A program made the position numbers and the translations under genes. Shown here piece by piece: positions 14,375-21,852 of a stretch of DNA of 29,369 nucleotides (position 1 is its first letter; each line of letters opens with the position of its first letter). The stretch is from Peptococcaceae bacterium BRH_c23 (GTDB taxonomy: Bacteria > Bacillota_B > Desulfitobacteriia > Desulfitobacteriales > Desulfitobacteriaceae), in the NCBI GenBank assembly GCA_000961805.1, contig LADV01000181.1:1-29369 (forward strand), written 5' to 3'. The notes under the pieces are model-generated. The model was given only the letters and a program-made list of their open reading frames with translations, was not told where the DNA came from and made no database searches.

Positions 14375-14529
14375 GAGCTGACATTGAGATCGCGCATTTG
14401 ACGCGACACAAATGGGGAAGCACCTGCTATGGAACTCACGTTGGTAAACGATTCATACTTTTGAATCTAGTCAACGGGTGTGCAGGTTTCCTCTACAAAA
14501 AAAGAGACGACTTAGTCGTCTCTTTTTTT
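14375..14529 (+). ncRNA. Candidate small non-coding RNA (promoter to terminator, about 155 nt)
   Basis: The stretch lies between a consensus promoter and a perfect terminator and has no credible coding frame. It can fold into a 5' hairpin TCGCG/CGCGA (14390-14406 area). It can also form a long rod: GGGGAA with TTCCTC (14414-14419/14088-type pairing at 14488-14493), ACCTGC with GCAGGT (14422-14427/14482-14487), an asymmetric internal loop, CGTTG with CAACG (14439-14443/14472-14476), and a tip stem GATTCA/TGAATC (14450-14455/14462-14467). A rod with a central open region recalls 6S RNA in outline, but I could not match any conserved 6S, SRP, T-box or riboswitch sequence. No downstream plus-strand gene exists, so a leader role is unlikely. 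The transcript is antisense to nothing but could act in trans. Confidence 0.5.
14497..14529. terminator. Perfect bidirectional terminator
   Basis: A 15-bp stem (A7-GAGACGAC with GTCGTCTC-T7) closes the loop TTA. T runs occur on both strands, so it ends both the candidate small RNA (plus) and the amidotransferase gene (minus), whose stop is 10 bases away. Confidence 0.9.
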
Positions 14530-14538
14530 CATCGTTTC

Positions 14539-15246
14539 TCATCGACATGCTTCAACAAAACCTCTAAACAAAACCTTGCTGTGCACTTCCGTTTCCATCA
14601 TACTTTCTGGGTGCCACTGAACTCCTAGGCAAAACTTAGCGTCTGGCTTCTCAATTCCTTCTATCATTCCATCGGAAGAACGAGCATTTTGGATAAAACC
14701 TTGAGGACTTACCGATACAGCTTGATGATGAAGACTATTGACTCCAATTTTCCCCTCAGCAAGTAATCGATAAAGCAGCGATCCTTCTAGCACGTCAACA
14801 TCGTGCCAAGCGTACTGTCGTGGGGCGGTTTGTCTATGTTGCATCCCTCGAGGATACTGACTAGGAATATCTTGATAAATCTCTCCTCCAGCTGCCACCG
14901 CTAAAACCTGAATACCCCGGCAAATCCCCAAAATAGGAAGGTCATGTTGAAGAGCCAACTGAGTAAGCAATAGCTCGCTCAAGTCCCTTTCTGGAAAACA
15001 TTGACCAATTCCGTGCCGAGGATCCTCTCTTAAGTACACGGGAGAAATATCCCCTCCACCCGTCAATAGCAAGCCATGAATTAAATGCAAAACCTCACTG
15101 GCCTCTTCTGATGTCCGAACAGGCGGAAGAATAAGTGGTATCCCACCGGCATTTCTAATACTCTCAACATAATAATGCCGTGGAAAGGTTTTTAGTTCTT
15201 CCGAACAATGAGCTGCTGTAATTCCTATTACAGGTTTGAGTAACAT
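14539..15246 (-). CDS. Class-I glutamine amidotransferase-like hydrolase (peptidase C26, PuuD-like)
   Basis: 235 residues. The nucleophile elbow LGICRGIQVLAV carries the catalytic Cys, and GVQWHPES supplies the His/Glu of the triad. The oxyanion region GLLLTGGGDISP and the RHYYVESIRNAGG start are typical of the peptidase C26 family, whose best-known member PuuD cleaves gamma-glutamyl-GABA in putrescine breakdown. No putrescine genes are nearby, so the actual gamma-glutamyl substrate is open. The gene stands alone between the ndoA gene and a terminator. ATG 15246 has a GAGGGGAG-type site upstream. Confidence 0.85.
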   Translation of the reverse strand: MLLKPVIGITAAHCSEELKTFPRHYYVESIRNAGGIPLILPPVRTSEEASEVLHLIHGLLLTGGGDISPVYLREDPRHGIGQCFPERDLSELLLTQLALQHDLPILGICRGIQVLAVAAGGEIYQDIPSQYPRGMQHRQTAPRQYAWHDVDVLEGSLLYRLLAEGKIGVNSLHHQAVSVSPQGFIQNARSSDGMIEGIEKPDAKFCLGVQWHPESMMETEVHSKVLFRGFVEACR

Positions 15247-15337
15247 CTACCCACACTCCCCTCATGGTATCTTGGCAAACAAAAACAGCGTCGGTTTGCC
15301 TCCGCTACGCTGCCTGCCTCTTACTTCGAGCTCTATC

Positions 15338-15688
15338 TTAAATATCTGCTAGACCTAAACTAATCTCAATAGCTTGGTCGACTCTCAGCATAACTTCTTC
15401 ATCCAAAACAGCTACTTTTTCCTTAAGACGACTTTTATCGATCGTTCTAATCTGCTCTGTCAAAATAACGGAATCTCGTTCTAAGCCACTTCGTTTAGCT
15501 CGAACTTCCACGTGAGTCGGTAATTTCGCTTTGGCAATCTGTGAAGTGATTGCGGCGATGATTGTCGTCGGGCTGAATTGATTCCCAATGTCGTTTTGAA
15601 CCACAAGGACTGGTCGAGTTCCGCCCTGCTCAGAGCCGACGACGGGGTTAAGTTCTGCGTAGTAAATTTCCCCGCGTTTTATGATCAT
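15338..15688 (-). CDS. ndoA: NdoA/MazF-type mRNA interferase toxin
   Basis: 116 residues, the same length as Bacillus EndoA and very close in sequence: [40 protein letters not shown] and [16 protein letters not shown]. The Arg in GGTRPVLV and the Thr in AITSQ are the catalytic pair of the family. It is an endoribonuclease that cuts single-stranded RNA at a short motif (UACAU in B. subtilis). An upstream GTG at 15697 is possible, but ATG 15688 overlaps the antitoxin stop (ATGA) and has GGAG 8 bases before it. It is cotranscribed with the antitoxin. Confidence 0.93.
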   Translation of the reverse strand: MIIKRGEIYYAELNPVVGSEQGGTRPVLVVQNDIGNQFSPTTIIAAITSQIAKAKLPTHVEVRAKRSGLERDSVILTEQIRTIDKSRLKEKVAVLDEEVMLRVDQAIEISLGLADI

Positions 15689-15963
15689 CTCTGACACTCC
15701 ACAATTGTTACATCATAGTATTCTAATACTTCTTGTTCCGTTGAAAACAACTCCCTAGCTATCGATAAATTCAGTTGCGCCATTTCTAAGTATCCTTTGC
15801 GCATCTGCTCGTGGATTCCTTTTTTTCGTCGTTCGTGAAGGATGCTATTTAGCGCTTCTCGAATAAATTCGCTGCGATTTCGCTTCTCGACGGTCACAAT
15901 CCCATCCACTTCCGCAAGCAAACTCTCTGGCAAACTGATCATGATCCGCTTACTTTCTGCCAC
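15685..15963 (-). CDS. ndoAI: NdoAI/MazE-type ribbon-helix-helix antitoxin
   Basis: 92 residues. The N-terminus [15 protein letters not shown] followed by [15 protein letters not shown] is a ribbon-helix-helix DNA-binding fold. The C-terminal helix ([18 protein letters not shown]) corresponds to the part that fills the toxin active site in B. subtilis EndoAI. It neutralises NdoA and probably represses its own promoter. The start is GTG 15963 with GGGGG about 8 bases upstream. In many Firmicutes this pair directly follows alr; here 5.9 kb of other genes separate them. Confidence 0.9.
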   Translation of the reverse strand: MAESKRIMISLPESLLAEVDGIVTVEKRNRSEFIREALNSILHERRKKGIHEQMRKGYLEMAQLNLSIARELFSTEQEVLEYYDVTIVECQR

Positions 15964-15999
15964 GTTAGCACCCCCATCATTTAGCCATAGCTATACTCT

Positions 16000-16029
16000 A
16001 TTATAGACAGTAAAGTGAAAAAGTGTCAA
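16000..16029 (-). promoter_or_regulatory. Promoter of ndoAI-ndoA
   Basis: On the minus strand TTGACA (16029-16024), 18 bases, TATAAT (16005-16000): a perfect consensus pair with a start near 15994, about 30 bases before the antitoxin GTG. Confidence 0.85.
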
Positions 16030-16148
16030 CGAACTAGAAGAGTAAATCAGCCAAAACCTCATGAAAACACGGTTATTTATGCATGTAAATAATGGCAACA
16101 GCAAATTTAAGTTGAAATTTACTGAAGTTTTGTCCCTGATGATAGTAT

Positions 16149-16176
16149 ATCAGTATATCAGTGATGCTATACTGAT
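16149..16176. repeat. Inverted repeat between gatD and ndoAI
   Basis: ATCAGTATA and TATACTGAT flank a 10-base loop, and TATATCAG is directly repeated just before. On the plus strand TTTTT follows within two bases; on the minus strand no T run follows. It may end murT-gatD transcription or be a regulatory site; the evidence does not decide. Confidence 0.4.
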
Positions 16177-16194
16177 TTTTAGAGCGAATTGAAT

Positions 16195-16950
16195 TTAGGG
16201 TTGTTTTAAAAGCCTCTTCACCATAGTCTCATGGGCTAGTTTTTCTAAGCGGTCGTCAAGTTCCATCAAGCAAGTGTTCGGATCACGTCTTTGCAGAGCA
16301 AGTTCTAACAATAAATCAGCAAAGTGTGGGTTTTTAGGGAGGAGCGGTCCGTGCATATACGTTCCGAAGACATTGCGGTAACGAACCCCTTCCTCGCCAT
16401 CCTGTCCATTATTTCCGTTACCAAATGAGACTTTACCTAATGGCTTCATTCCCTCACCCAAATGAGTTTGCCCGGAGTGATTCTCGAACCCCAATAAAGT
16501 CCTTAGCTCTGGAGACGAGTCGATACCTAAAACATTTTCATCAAGGTCCACCACGACATTTCCTATTAATCGCTTGGCACCAGCGATGGTCCAAACATCT
16601 AAAATATCCAACCCCTGAATTTTCTCTCCACTTGTCATTTGATAGTATTTTCCCAGCATTTGATAGCCTCCACAGATAGCGAGTACCACTAGGCCACTTT
16701 CTATGGCACTTCGGAGTTCATTTTCCCGGCGCATCAAATCCTGAACCAGCAAACCTTGTTCACGGTCAGATCCCCCACCAAGAAAAAGAATATCCATTCC
16801 TAAAAAGTCCAAGTCTTCACCCAACGAGGCCCTTTGAATAACGGGTTCTATTCCCCGCCAACGACAACGGGCCGACAAGGCCAAAATATTACCCCGATCT
16901 CCATAAAGATCGAGCAAATCCGGATACAGATGGCAAATAGTTAATTTCAT
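16195..16950 (-). CDS. gatD: Lipid II isoglutaminyl synthase, glutaminase subunit GatD
   Basis: 251 residues of the CobB/CobQ-like amidotransferase group. The nucleophile is Cys93 in VLAICGGYQMLG, and a conserved His lies in the FENHSGQTHLG segment and in GTYMHGPLLPKNP. GatD strips ammonia from glutamine and hands it to MurT, which amidates the alpha-carboxyl of D-Glu in lipid II; this is needed for normal peptidoglycan cross-linking in many Gram-positives. The start ATG overlaps the murT stop by 4 bases, a typical coupled pair. Length and context fit the family well. Confidence 0.93.
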   Translation of the reverse strand: MKLTICHLYPDLLDLYGDRGNILALSARCRWRGIEPVIQRASLGEDLDFLGMDILFLGGGSDREQGLLVQDLMRRENELRSAIESGLVVLAICGGYQMLGKYYQMTSGEKIQGLDILDVWTIAGAKRLIGNVVVDLDENVLGIDSSPELRTLLGFENHSGQTHLGEGMKPLGKVSFGNGNNGQDGEEGVRYRNVFGTYMHGPLLPKNPHFADLLLELALQRRDPNTCLMELDDRLEKLAHETMVKRLLKQP

Positions 16951-18356
16951 GCGCTTGCCTCCTCTCCATGCTCCTTCACTTGAGCTTGTGACAATCCCGC
17001 CTTTTTTTGACGTTCTTGGAGAAGATCACGAAGCGGGAAAAGCAGAGTATATGTAGGTAATATAAACACAACCTCAGATTCGTTCCGATGGGTCAGTAAG
17101 TCATCGAGGGCTCCTGACAAGTTGTGCATAATAACAAGTTTTTCTTCTCTTAATCCTGCATATTTAAGCCTCAACGCCATGTCCTCTGCACGCAGACCAG
17201 TACAAACCACTTGGTGTATACGTTCCTCATACCTTCCCAATCGTTCAAAATTAACATCCCACAGCCAGGAGATATCCCGCCCATCTGCAGCTAAATCATT
17301 GATCCCGATCAGAATTCGAAGAGGCTTATCGACGCTGATCATCGTCTGAATGACTTGGTCAAATCCTGTGGGATTTTTGACGAGTGTTAACGTAATTTCC
17401 CCTGTCTGTAAATAGAACCGTTCCATCCGTCCGGCTTGAGGAATAAACTTCCTTAACCCTTTTTCGATCATGCCATCACTTAAACCTAATTGGCGGGCTG
17501 CAGTCAGTGCCGCTAAGGCATTGTATAGATTATAGTAGCCTTGCAAAGAGAGAGTAAAGGGAGTCACACCCACTCGAAACTGGAGCAAACCCTCTTCTGG
17601 ACGCACGTTTTGGGCCAATATTTCAGGCTCAGGGCGCTGAAATCCGCAGCCCAGGCAGTTGAAAATCCCCAATTGTCCATAATGAAAAAGCGTGTAATCA
17701 AGGGCGGTGCCGCATACGGGACAGAATCTAGCCTCACGAGTTTCTAAGCTCTCTGAGCAGCTATCAGGAGTTCGTTCTACTCCATAATAAAGCGGCCTAT
17801 TAAGTTGATTGACACCAAATTGAGCAACTAAAGGGTCATCCGCATTGAGCACGAGCACTGTCTCTTGAGGTAAAGACTCTCGAACCAAGCGAACAGTTGT
17901 GTCCAACTCTCCATAGCGATCAAGTTGATCCCGAAAGAAATTAGTAATAATTGCCAGACTCGGAGACAGTTGTTCACAAAGTTTAGGCACTGTCGCCTCA
18001 TCCACTTCTAACAAGGCTAAGCTTGCTTGAGATGAACCGTTCCAACGAGTATTTTGAATCAAAGCCCCTGTGATTCCAGTCACGAGGTTTGCCCCAGCCT
18101 GATTAAAAGCAAAGCTTTTTCCCGCCTCAAGCAAAATGTTCGCGAGGAGATTAGCAGTGGTCGTTTTCCCATTAGTCCCTGTGACCATAATAATCCCTTC
18201 CGAATAAGCCCCACTCAAGTGCCGTATGATCTGAGGATCAAGCCAGTTTGCTATTTTCCCAGGTAAGGTTGTCCCCTTTTTCCCGCTGGCTAAAAGACCT
18301 CTCGTTATTATCTTACCTGCCCATAAGGCAACCCAAAAACGCCATGTTCGCTTCAT
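16947..18356 (-). CDS. murT: Lipid II isoglutaminyl synthase, Mur-ligase subunit MurT
   Basis: About 469 residues. The Mur-ligase P-loop TGTNGKTTTANLL lies near residue 60, with LNADDPLVAQF following as the nucleotide-binding acidic motif. The family-specific insertion is a zinc ribbon, CPVC...CLGC. The C-terminal DUF1727 domain (GINDLAADGRDISWLWDVNFE) is what binds GatD and marks MurT among Mur ligases. MurT activates the D-Glu carboxylate with ATP and accepts ammonia from GatD. The frame is open to 18416, but ATG 18356 gives the usual N-terminus (MKRTWRFWVAL...KKGTTLPG) and has AAAGGAG 5 bases before it. Confidence 0.93.
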   Translation of the reverse strand: MKRTWRFWVALWAGKIITRGLLASGKKGTTLPGKIANWLDPQIIRHLSGAYSEGIIMVTGTNGKTTTANLLANILLEAGKSFAFNQAGANLVTGITGALIQNTRWNGSSQASLALLEVDEATVPKLCEQLSPSLAIITNFFRDQLDRYGELDTTVRLVRESLPQETVLVLNADDPLVAQFGVNQLNRPLYYGVERTPDSCSESLETREARFCPVCGTALDYTLFHYGQLGIFNCLGCGFQRPEPEILAQNVRPEEGLLQFRVGVTPFTLSLQGYYNLYNALAALTAARQLGLSDGMIEKGLRKFIPQAGRMERFYLQTGEITLTLVKNPTGFDQVIQTMISVDKPLRILIGINDLAADGRDISWLWDVNFERLGRYEERIHQVVCTGLRAEDMALRLKYAGLREEKLVIMHNLSGALDDLLTHRNESEVVFILPTYTLLFPLRDLLQERQKKAGLSQAQVKEHGEEASA

Positions 18357-18416
18357 GCTTGCTCCTTTAATCAATGTCTTAACCATTATCGCACCCTCAC
18401 TTGTATTATCAACCAA

Positions 18417-18685
18417 AAACGGTTTAAACCAAACCTAGATTTTTAGTGTTCCCGTCCTTGGAGGGCCGATTATTCTATTTTACCATGAGAAGGTTACTTG
18501 TTATAAGGTAACCTAAAATTAATTTACAAATATACTGTCCATTTTGTCGAATCCATTCATAAAACAGTGCCGATTTTTTCTCATATACTGAAAAGGGCAC
18601 CTCAACACCCGGCAGCGAATGCCTTTGTTTGTCAAAACAACATTCGAATGCCTTTTAAAATGCCAAAAAAATGCCTGCCGTTTGG
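18417..18685. other. Divergent intergenic region between murT and uppP
   Basis: No gene is supported. A hairpin CGAATG...CATTCG (18616-18621 with 18641-18646) encloses TTGTTT/AAACAA. The motif AATGCC occurs four times between 18618 and 18676. A minus-strand frame (18519-18734) has no ribosome binding site and no recognisable features, so it was not called. Confidence 0.5.
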
Positions 18686-18715
18686 TTGACTGATTAATTA
18701 AAACTATGGGATAAT
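18686..18715 (+). promoter_or_regulatory. Promoter of uppP
   Basis: TTGACT (18686-18691), 18 bases, GATAAT (18710-18715), with a start near 18722, 40 bases before the uppP ATG. Confidence 0.65.
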
Positions 18716-18761
18716 GGATTTTATGAATGAACAAATAAATACTTAGAAATGAGATGTTACG

Positions 18762-19562
18762 ATGAACGACTTTCTCAGTGCCCTGATTTTAGGAATCGTG
18801 GAAGGGATTACGGAATTTCTTCCCATTTCCTCTACAGGTCACTTGATTATCTTCAACCAGTTTGTTGGGTTCACTGAACAATTTGCGAATATGTTTGATG
18901 TTGTGATCCAACTAGGGGCCATTCTTTCCGTCGTTGTTTACTTTCGCAAGCGACTTATTCCCTTCGGAAATTACAAATCCTCCACCAATCAAAAAATATT
19001 TGACTTATGGAAAAAGACCCTCGTAGGCGTTATCCCTGCATTAGGAATCGGATTTCTGGTCGCGGATTATATAGAAGAACGTTTGTTTAATACAACGGTT
19101 GTGGCCATCGCACTGATCGTGGGTGGACTAATATTATTATACATTGAAAACAAACGACCTTCCCTTCGCATAAAATCCATGGAGCAGCTCACTTATAGAA
19201 CTGCCTTTTTCATCGGTATTATTCAGTGTTTAGCCATGATACCAGGAACCTCGCGCTCAGCCTCTACCATAATCGGAGCCATGTTATTAGGCGCTTCAAG
19301 AGTAGTGGCCGCTGAGTTCTCTTTCTTTTTAGCAATTCCGACGATGGTTGCTGCTTCTGGCTACACCTTATTAAAAAATGGGTTCATACTCACCCCGCAT
19401 GAGTTTTTAGTGGTAGGGTTTGGGTTCGTCGTATCGTTTATCGTGGCCTGGGCAGTTATAGCAGGTTTTATGAGTTACGTAAGCAAAAAGGATTTCAAAC
19501 CCTTTGGTTATTACCGAATTGTGCTAGGTATCATTGTTCTTGCATATTTTAGTTTTCTGTAA
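18762..19562 (+). CDS. uppP: Undecaprenyl-diphosphatase UppP (BacA)
   Basis: 266 residues, polytopic (about 7-8 membrane helices). Both family signatures are present: EGITEFLPISSTGHLI near the N-terminus with its catalytic Glu residues, and PGTSRSASTIIGAMLLG in the second repeat with the catalytic Ser/Arg. It removes a phosphate from undecaprenyl diphosphate so that the lipid carrier can be reused for wall synthesis; overproduction gives bacitracin resistance. It is monocistronic between its promoter and a perfect terminator, and divergent from murT-gatD, so this locus joins lipid II amidation and carrier recycling. Confidence 0.95.
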   Translation: MNDFLSALILGIVEGITEFLPISSTGHLIIFNQFVGFTEQFANMFDVVIQLGAILSVVVYFRKRLIPFGNYKSSTNQKIFDLWKKTLVGVIPALGIGFLVADYIEERLFNTTVVAIALIVGGLILLYIENKRPSLRIKSMEQLTYRTAFFIGIIQCLAMIPGTSRSASTIIGAMLLGASRVVAAEFSFFLAIPTMVAASGYTLLKNGFILTPHEFLVVGFGFVVSFIVAWAVIAGFMSYVSKKDFKPFGYYRIVLGIIVLAYFSFL

Positions 19563-19591
19563 CCCTGTATGCTAATTTAGTTAGTTTAGTC

Positions 19592-19630
19592 AAAAACCCC
19601 CTTCAGAGCTTGACTCTGAAGGGGGTTTTT
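19592..19630 (+). terminator. Terminator of uppP
   Basis: A perfect 17-bp stem (19592-19608 with 19614-19630) containing CCCCC/GGGGG and ending in TTTTT closes a 5-base loop, 29 bases after the stop. Confidence 0.9.
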
Positions 19631-19846
19631 CCATTATTACCGAATGAACCTTTTCTAAAAAGTTAATATATAAAAAATCTATAGATTACTGAATATTATG
19701 TGTATTTCCCAAAACCATATATGCGTAATAGAATTGCATTAGACGCAAGGAGCAAGAATCGTAACTAGTGATTTAGGATTATCTTTTTGATAACAGGTGT
19801 AGTGGTAATATGTTCTGCTTAATATCGTAATTACAAGAGGGGAGTA

Positions 19847-21055
19847 ATGTTTGTGATGAAACCATTAGAAGGTCTCAAAGTCATAGAATTAGCAAATTTT
19901 GTGGCTGGTCCGACTTGCGCCAGGGCTTTAGCCAATTGGGGTGCTGAAGTAATTAAAGTGGAAAGTCTGGCAGGCGACCCACTCAGACGTATTGGTATAA
20001 ATACCAAAATGCCGACCTTTCAGGAAGAAAACCCCAATTTCGACTTAGCAAATATAGGTAAAAAAGCAATTGCTCTCAATTTAAAAACAGTAGGTGGTAT
20101 GGCAATCTTTGAAAAGCTGTTGGAAACGAGTGATGTGTTTATTACCAACAATAGAACGCAATCTCTTGAAAAAATGGGTTTAAACTATGAGCAGCTTCAA
20201 GAAAAATATCCGCAACTAATTTTCGCCCAAGTCTTGGGATATGGCGAAAAAGGCCCGCTTAAAGATAAACCTGGGTATGATTTTACAGCCTATTATGCCC
20301 GGGGAGGGCTGCTAGGGACATTGTATGAAAAAGGTACTTCGCCACTAAATCCTGTTCCCGGGTTTGGTGATAATCAAGTGGCAATGTCTCTGGTAGGCGG
20401 AATTTTAGCTGCTTTGTATAAAAGAAATAATACGGGTTTTGGCGATAAAGTTACGGTAAGCCTTTATCATTCTGCACTATTTGCCATGAGTACTGCCGTT
20501 ACATCCCTTCAATATGGATTTACTTTTCCTATAAGCCGAAAAGAAGTAGGGAATCCGTTTTTAAATACCTATAGGACCAAGGATGACCGATGGCTGCAAC
20601 TAGCAGCTCCGGAGTATGAGCGATTATTCCAGGGGATGATGCAAGCAGTCGGTCGAGAGGATCTCATTAGCATTGAGAAGTATTGCAAATTTAATAGTAT
20701 TTCTGAAAATACGACGGAAATTATCGAAATTATCGAAGCGCAAATCGCTAAGAAAACTGCGGACGAATGGATGGCTATATTTGAGAAATTCGATATTCCT
20801 TGTGAAAAAGCACTTTTATGGGACGAAATTTTAAACGATGAACAGGCCTGGGAAAATGGATTTTTGCACGAAATGCACTATAAAACTGGCAATGCGGGAA
20901 CTCTCGTCGACCTTCCTGTGAAATTTGCCAGCCTGGGAAAAGTAGAGCATCAGAGAGGACCACTCATTGGTGAGAACACTGTTCAGATATTAAAGAATCT
21001 TGGCTACTCTGAGGATGAAATAAGTAAAATGACTGAAGCGAGAGAGATTGTTTGA
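19847..21055 (+). CDS. Family III (CaiB/BaiF) CoA-transferase
   Basis: 402 residues, full length for the family. The N-terminus KPLEGLKVIELANFVAGPTCAR, the segment NIGKKAIALNLK and the catalytic Asp145 in GYDFTAYYARGG are as in family III transferases, where the Asp forms the acyl/CoA anhydride. The YYARGGLLG context and the activator fragment directly downstream recall 2-hydroxyacyl-CoA systems (HadA, FldA), which load CoA onto 2-hydroxy acids before dehydration. The dehydratase subunits are missing here, so the role is uncertain. ATG 19847 has GAGGGGAG close upstream; GTG 19853 and ATG 19856 are alternatives. Confidence 0.85.
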   Translation: MFVMKPLEGLKVIELANFVAGPTCARALANWGAEVIKVESLAGDPLRRIGINTKMPTFQEENPNFDLANIGKKAIALNLKTVGGMAIFEKLLETSDVFITNNRTQSLEKMGLNYEQLQEKYPQLIFAQVLGYGEKGPLKDKPGYDFTAYYARGGLLGTLYEKGTSPLNPVPGFGDNQVAMSLVGGILAALYKRNNTGFGDKVTVSLYHSALFAMSTAVTSLQYGFTFPISRKEVGNPFLNTYRTKDDRWLQLAAPEYERLFQGMMQAVGREDLISIEKYCKFNSISENTTEIIEIIEAQIAKKTADEWMAIFEKFDIPCEKALLWDEILNDEQAWENGFLHEMHYKTGNAGTLVDLPVKFASLGKVEHQRGPLIGENTVQILKNLGYSEDEISKMTEAREIV

Positions 21056-21094
21056 GAGGGATATCCTGAAATTTAGTGGTAGGGCGGGAATGTT

Positions 21095-21328
21095 ATGTAT
21101 ACTTTAGGTGTTGATATTGGGTCTACTACGTCTAAAGCTGTCATTTTGAAAGACGGTAAAACAATTGTGAAAAAAGCGCTTGTACCTTTAGGCACGGGAA
21201 CAAGCGGTCCTTCACAGGTGTTTCAAAAGCTATTTGCAGATCAAGAGCTAAAACAAAGGGATATTGTGAAAACAGTCGTAACAGGGTACGGCAGAATGAC
21301 CTTAAGTATGCTGCTACAACCGCAATAA
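21095..21328 (+). pseudogene. N-terminal fragment of a 2-hydroxyacyl-CoA dehydratase activator (BcrA/BadF/HgdC family)
   Basis: 77 codons. The start YTLGVDIGSTTSKAVILKDG is the phosphate-1 motif of the actin-like ATPase family that passes electrons to 2-hydroxyacyl-CoA dehydratases, and VVTGYGR matches the conserved strand found near residue 70. Complete activators are about 260 residues and continue with the ISELSCHA segment that carries the cluster-binding Cys. Here the similarity stops just after TGYGR, and the frame ends in MTLSMLLQPQ followed by a stop and a terminator. ATPase core, cluster ligand and dimer interface are all absent, so it cannot work as an activator. It follows the CoA-transferase after 39 bases and looks like the remnant of a hadA-hadI or fldA-fldI type operon. 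Confidence 0.8.
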
Positions 21329-21337
21329 GAATCCTAA

Positions 21338-21376
21338 GGGCCGTAACGAAACTAAAGTTTCGTTACGGCCCCTTTT
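21338..21376 (+). terminator. Terminator behind the activator fragment
   Basis: A 15-bp perfect stem (21338-21352 with 21357-21371, GGGCCGTAACGAAAC arm) closes the loop TAAA and is followed by CCTTTT. Confidence 0.85.
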
Positions 21377-21393
21377 CCTCAAAATTTCTTTTA

Positions 21394-21651
21394 CTAAAAC
21401 GCCTTAAACCCATTAATGCTCTGATTAACAAACATATCCAGTATCGGACCTAGTGCAAAGCTTAAGAAAAGGCGAAATCCCTCAGCCAAGACAAGCGCTA
21501 CCCCTAGGCGAAGTAGAAACTGTCCCCCTCGAGACGTGGAACGCCGTAGAATACCGTTAAAATCAAGGGCTCCTGCAGCAACCCAACCGAGCACCAGGCA
21601 AAGGATAAAAAAAGCATAACTCATCCCAGTTGTTAGATCAAATATGGCCAT
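21394..21651 (-). CDS. Small membrane protein, possibly DUF1146-like
   Basis: About 85 residues with two hydrophobic segments (SYAFFILCLVLGWVAAGAL and FLLRLGVALVLAEGFRLFLSF) joined by a short basic loop (ILRRSTSRGG). The layout - helix, W, aromatic-rich DF turn, basic loop, second helix - resembles the DUF1146/YwzB family, but I cannot confirm it. The frame opens at 21687; ATG 21651 is preferred because GGGGGGAG lies 5 bases upstream. It follows alr on the same strand after a 200-base gap and faces the activator remnant across a terminator. Confidence 0.6.
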   Translation of the reverse strand: MAIFDLTTGMSYAFFILCLVLGWVAAGALDFNGILRRSTSRGGQFLLRLGVALVLAEGFRLFLSFALGPILDMFVNQSINGFKAF

Positions 21652-21852
21652 GGCACTCCCCCCTTGCCACAACTTATGATGGGTCAAAGGGTTTTATGTA
21701 TCAACAGTGCTCTATTTCCTAAGATCACAATAAAATATTTTCGATACGCGCGTAGGTGTTCATTTGAAAACAGTGGAAAAGTCAATTACTAATCCATTAA
21801 GCTGTTCAACCCTGATTTGCTCATCTTCACCAAAAACACTAGGTTTGATCCT

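Noticed and set aside
14412..14447. A possible 11-residue leader peptide (MGKHLLWNSRW) suggesting attenuation.
   Set aside because: No ribosome binding site precedes the ATG, and no plus-strand biosynthetic gene follows the terminator.
18519..18734. A 71-codon minus-strand frame upstream of murT.
   Set aside because: It overlaps the uppP promoter, has no ribosome binding site and contains the repeated AATGCC hairpin region.
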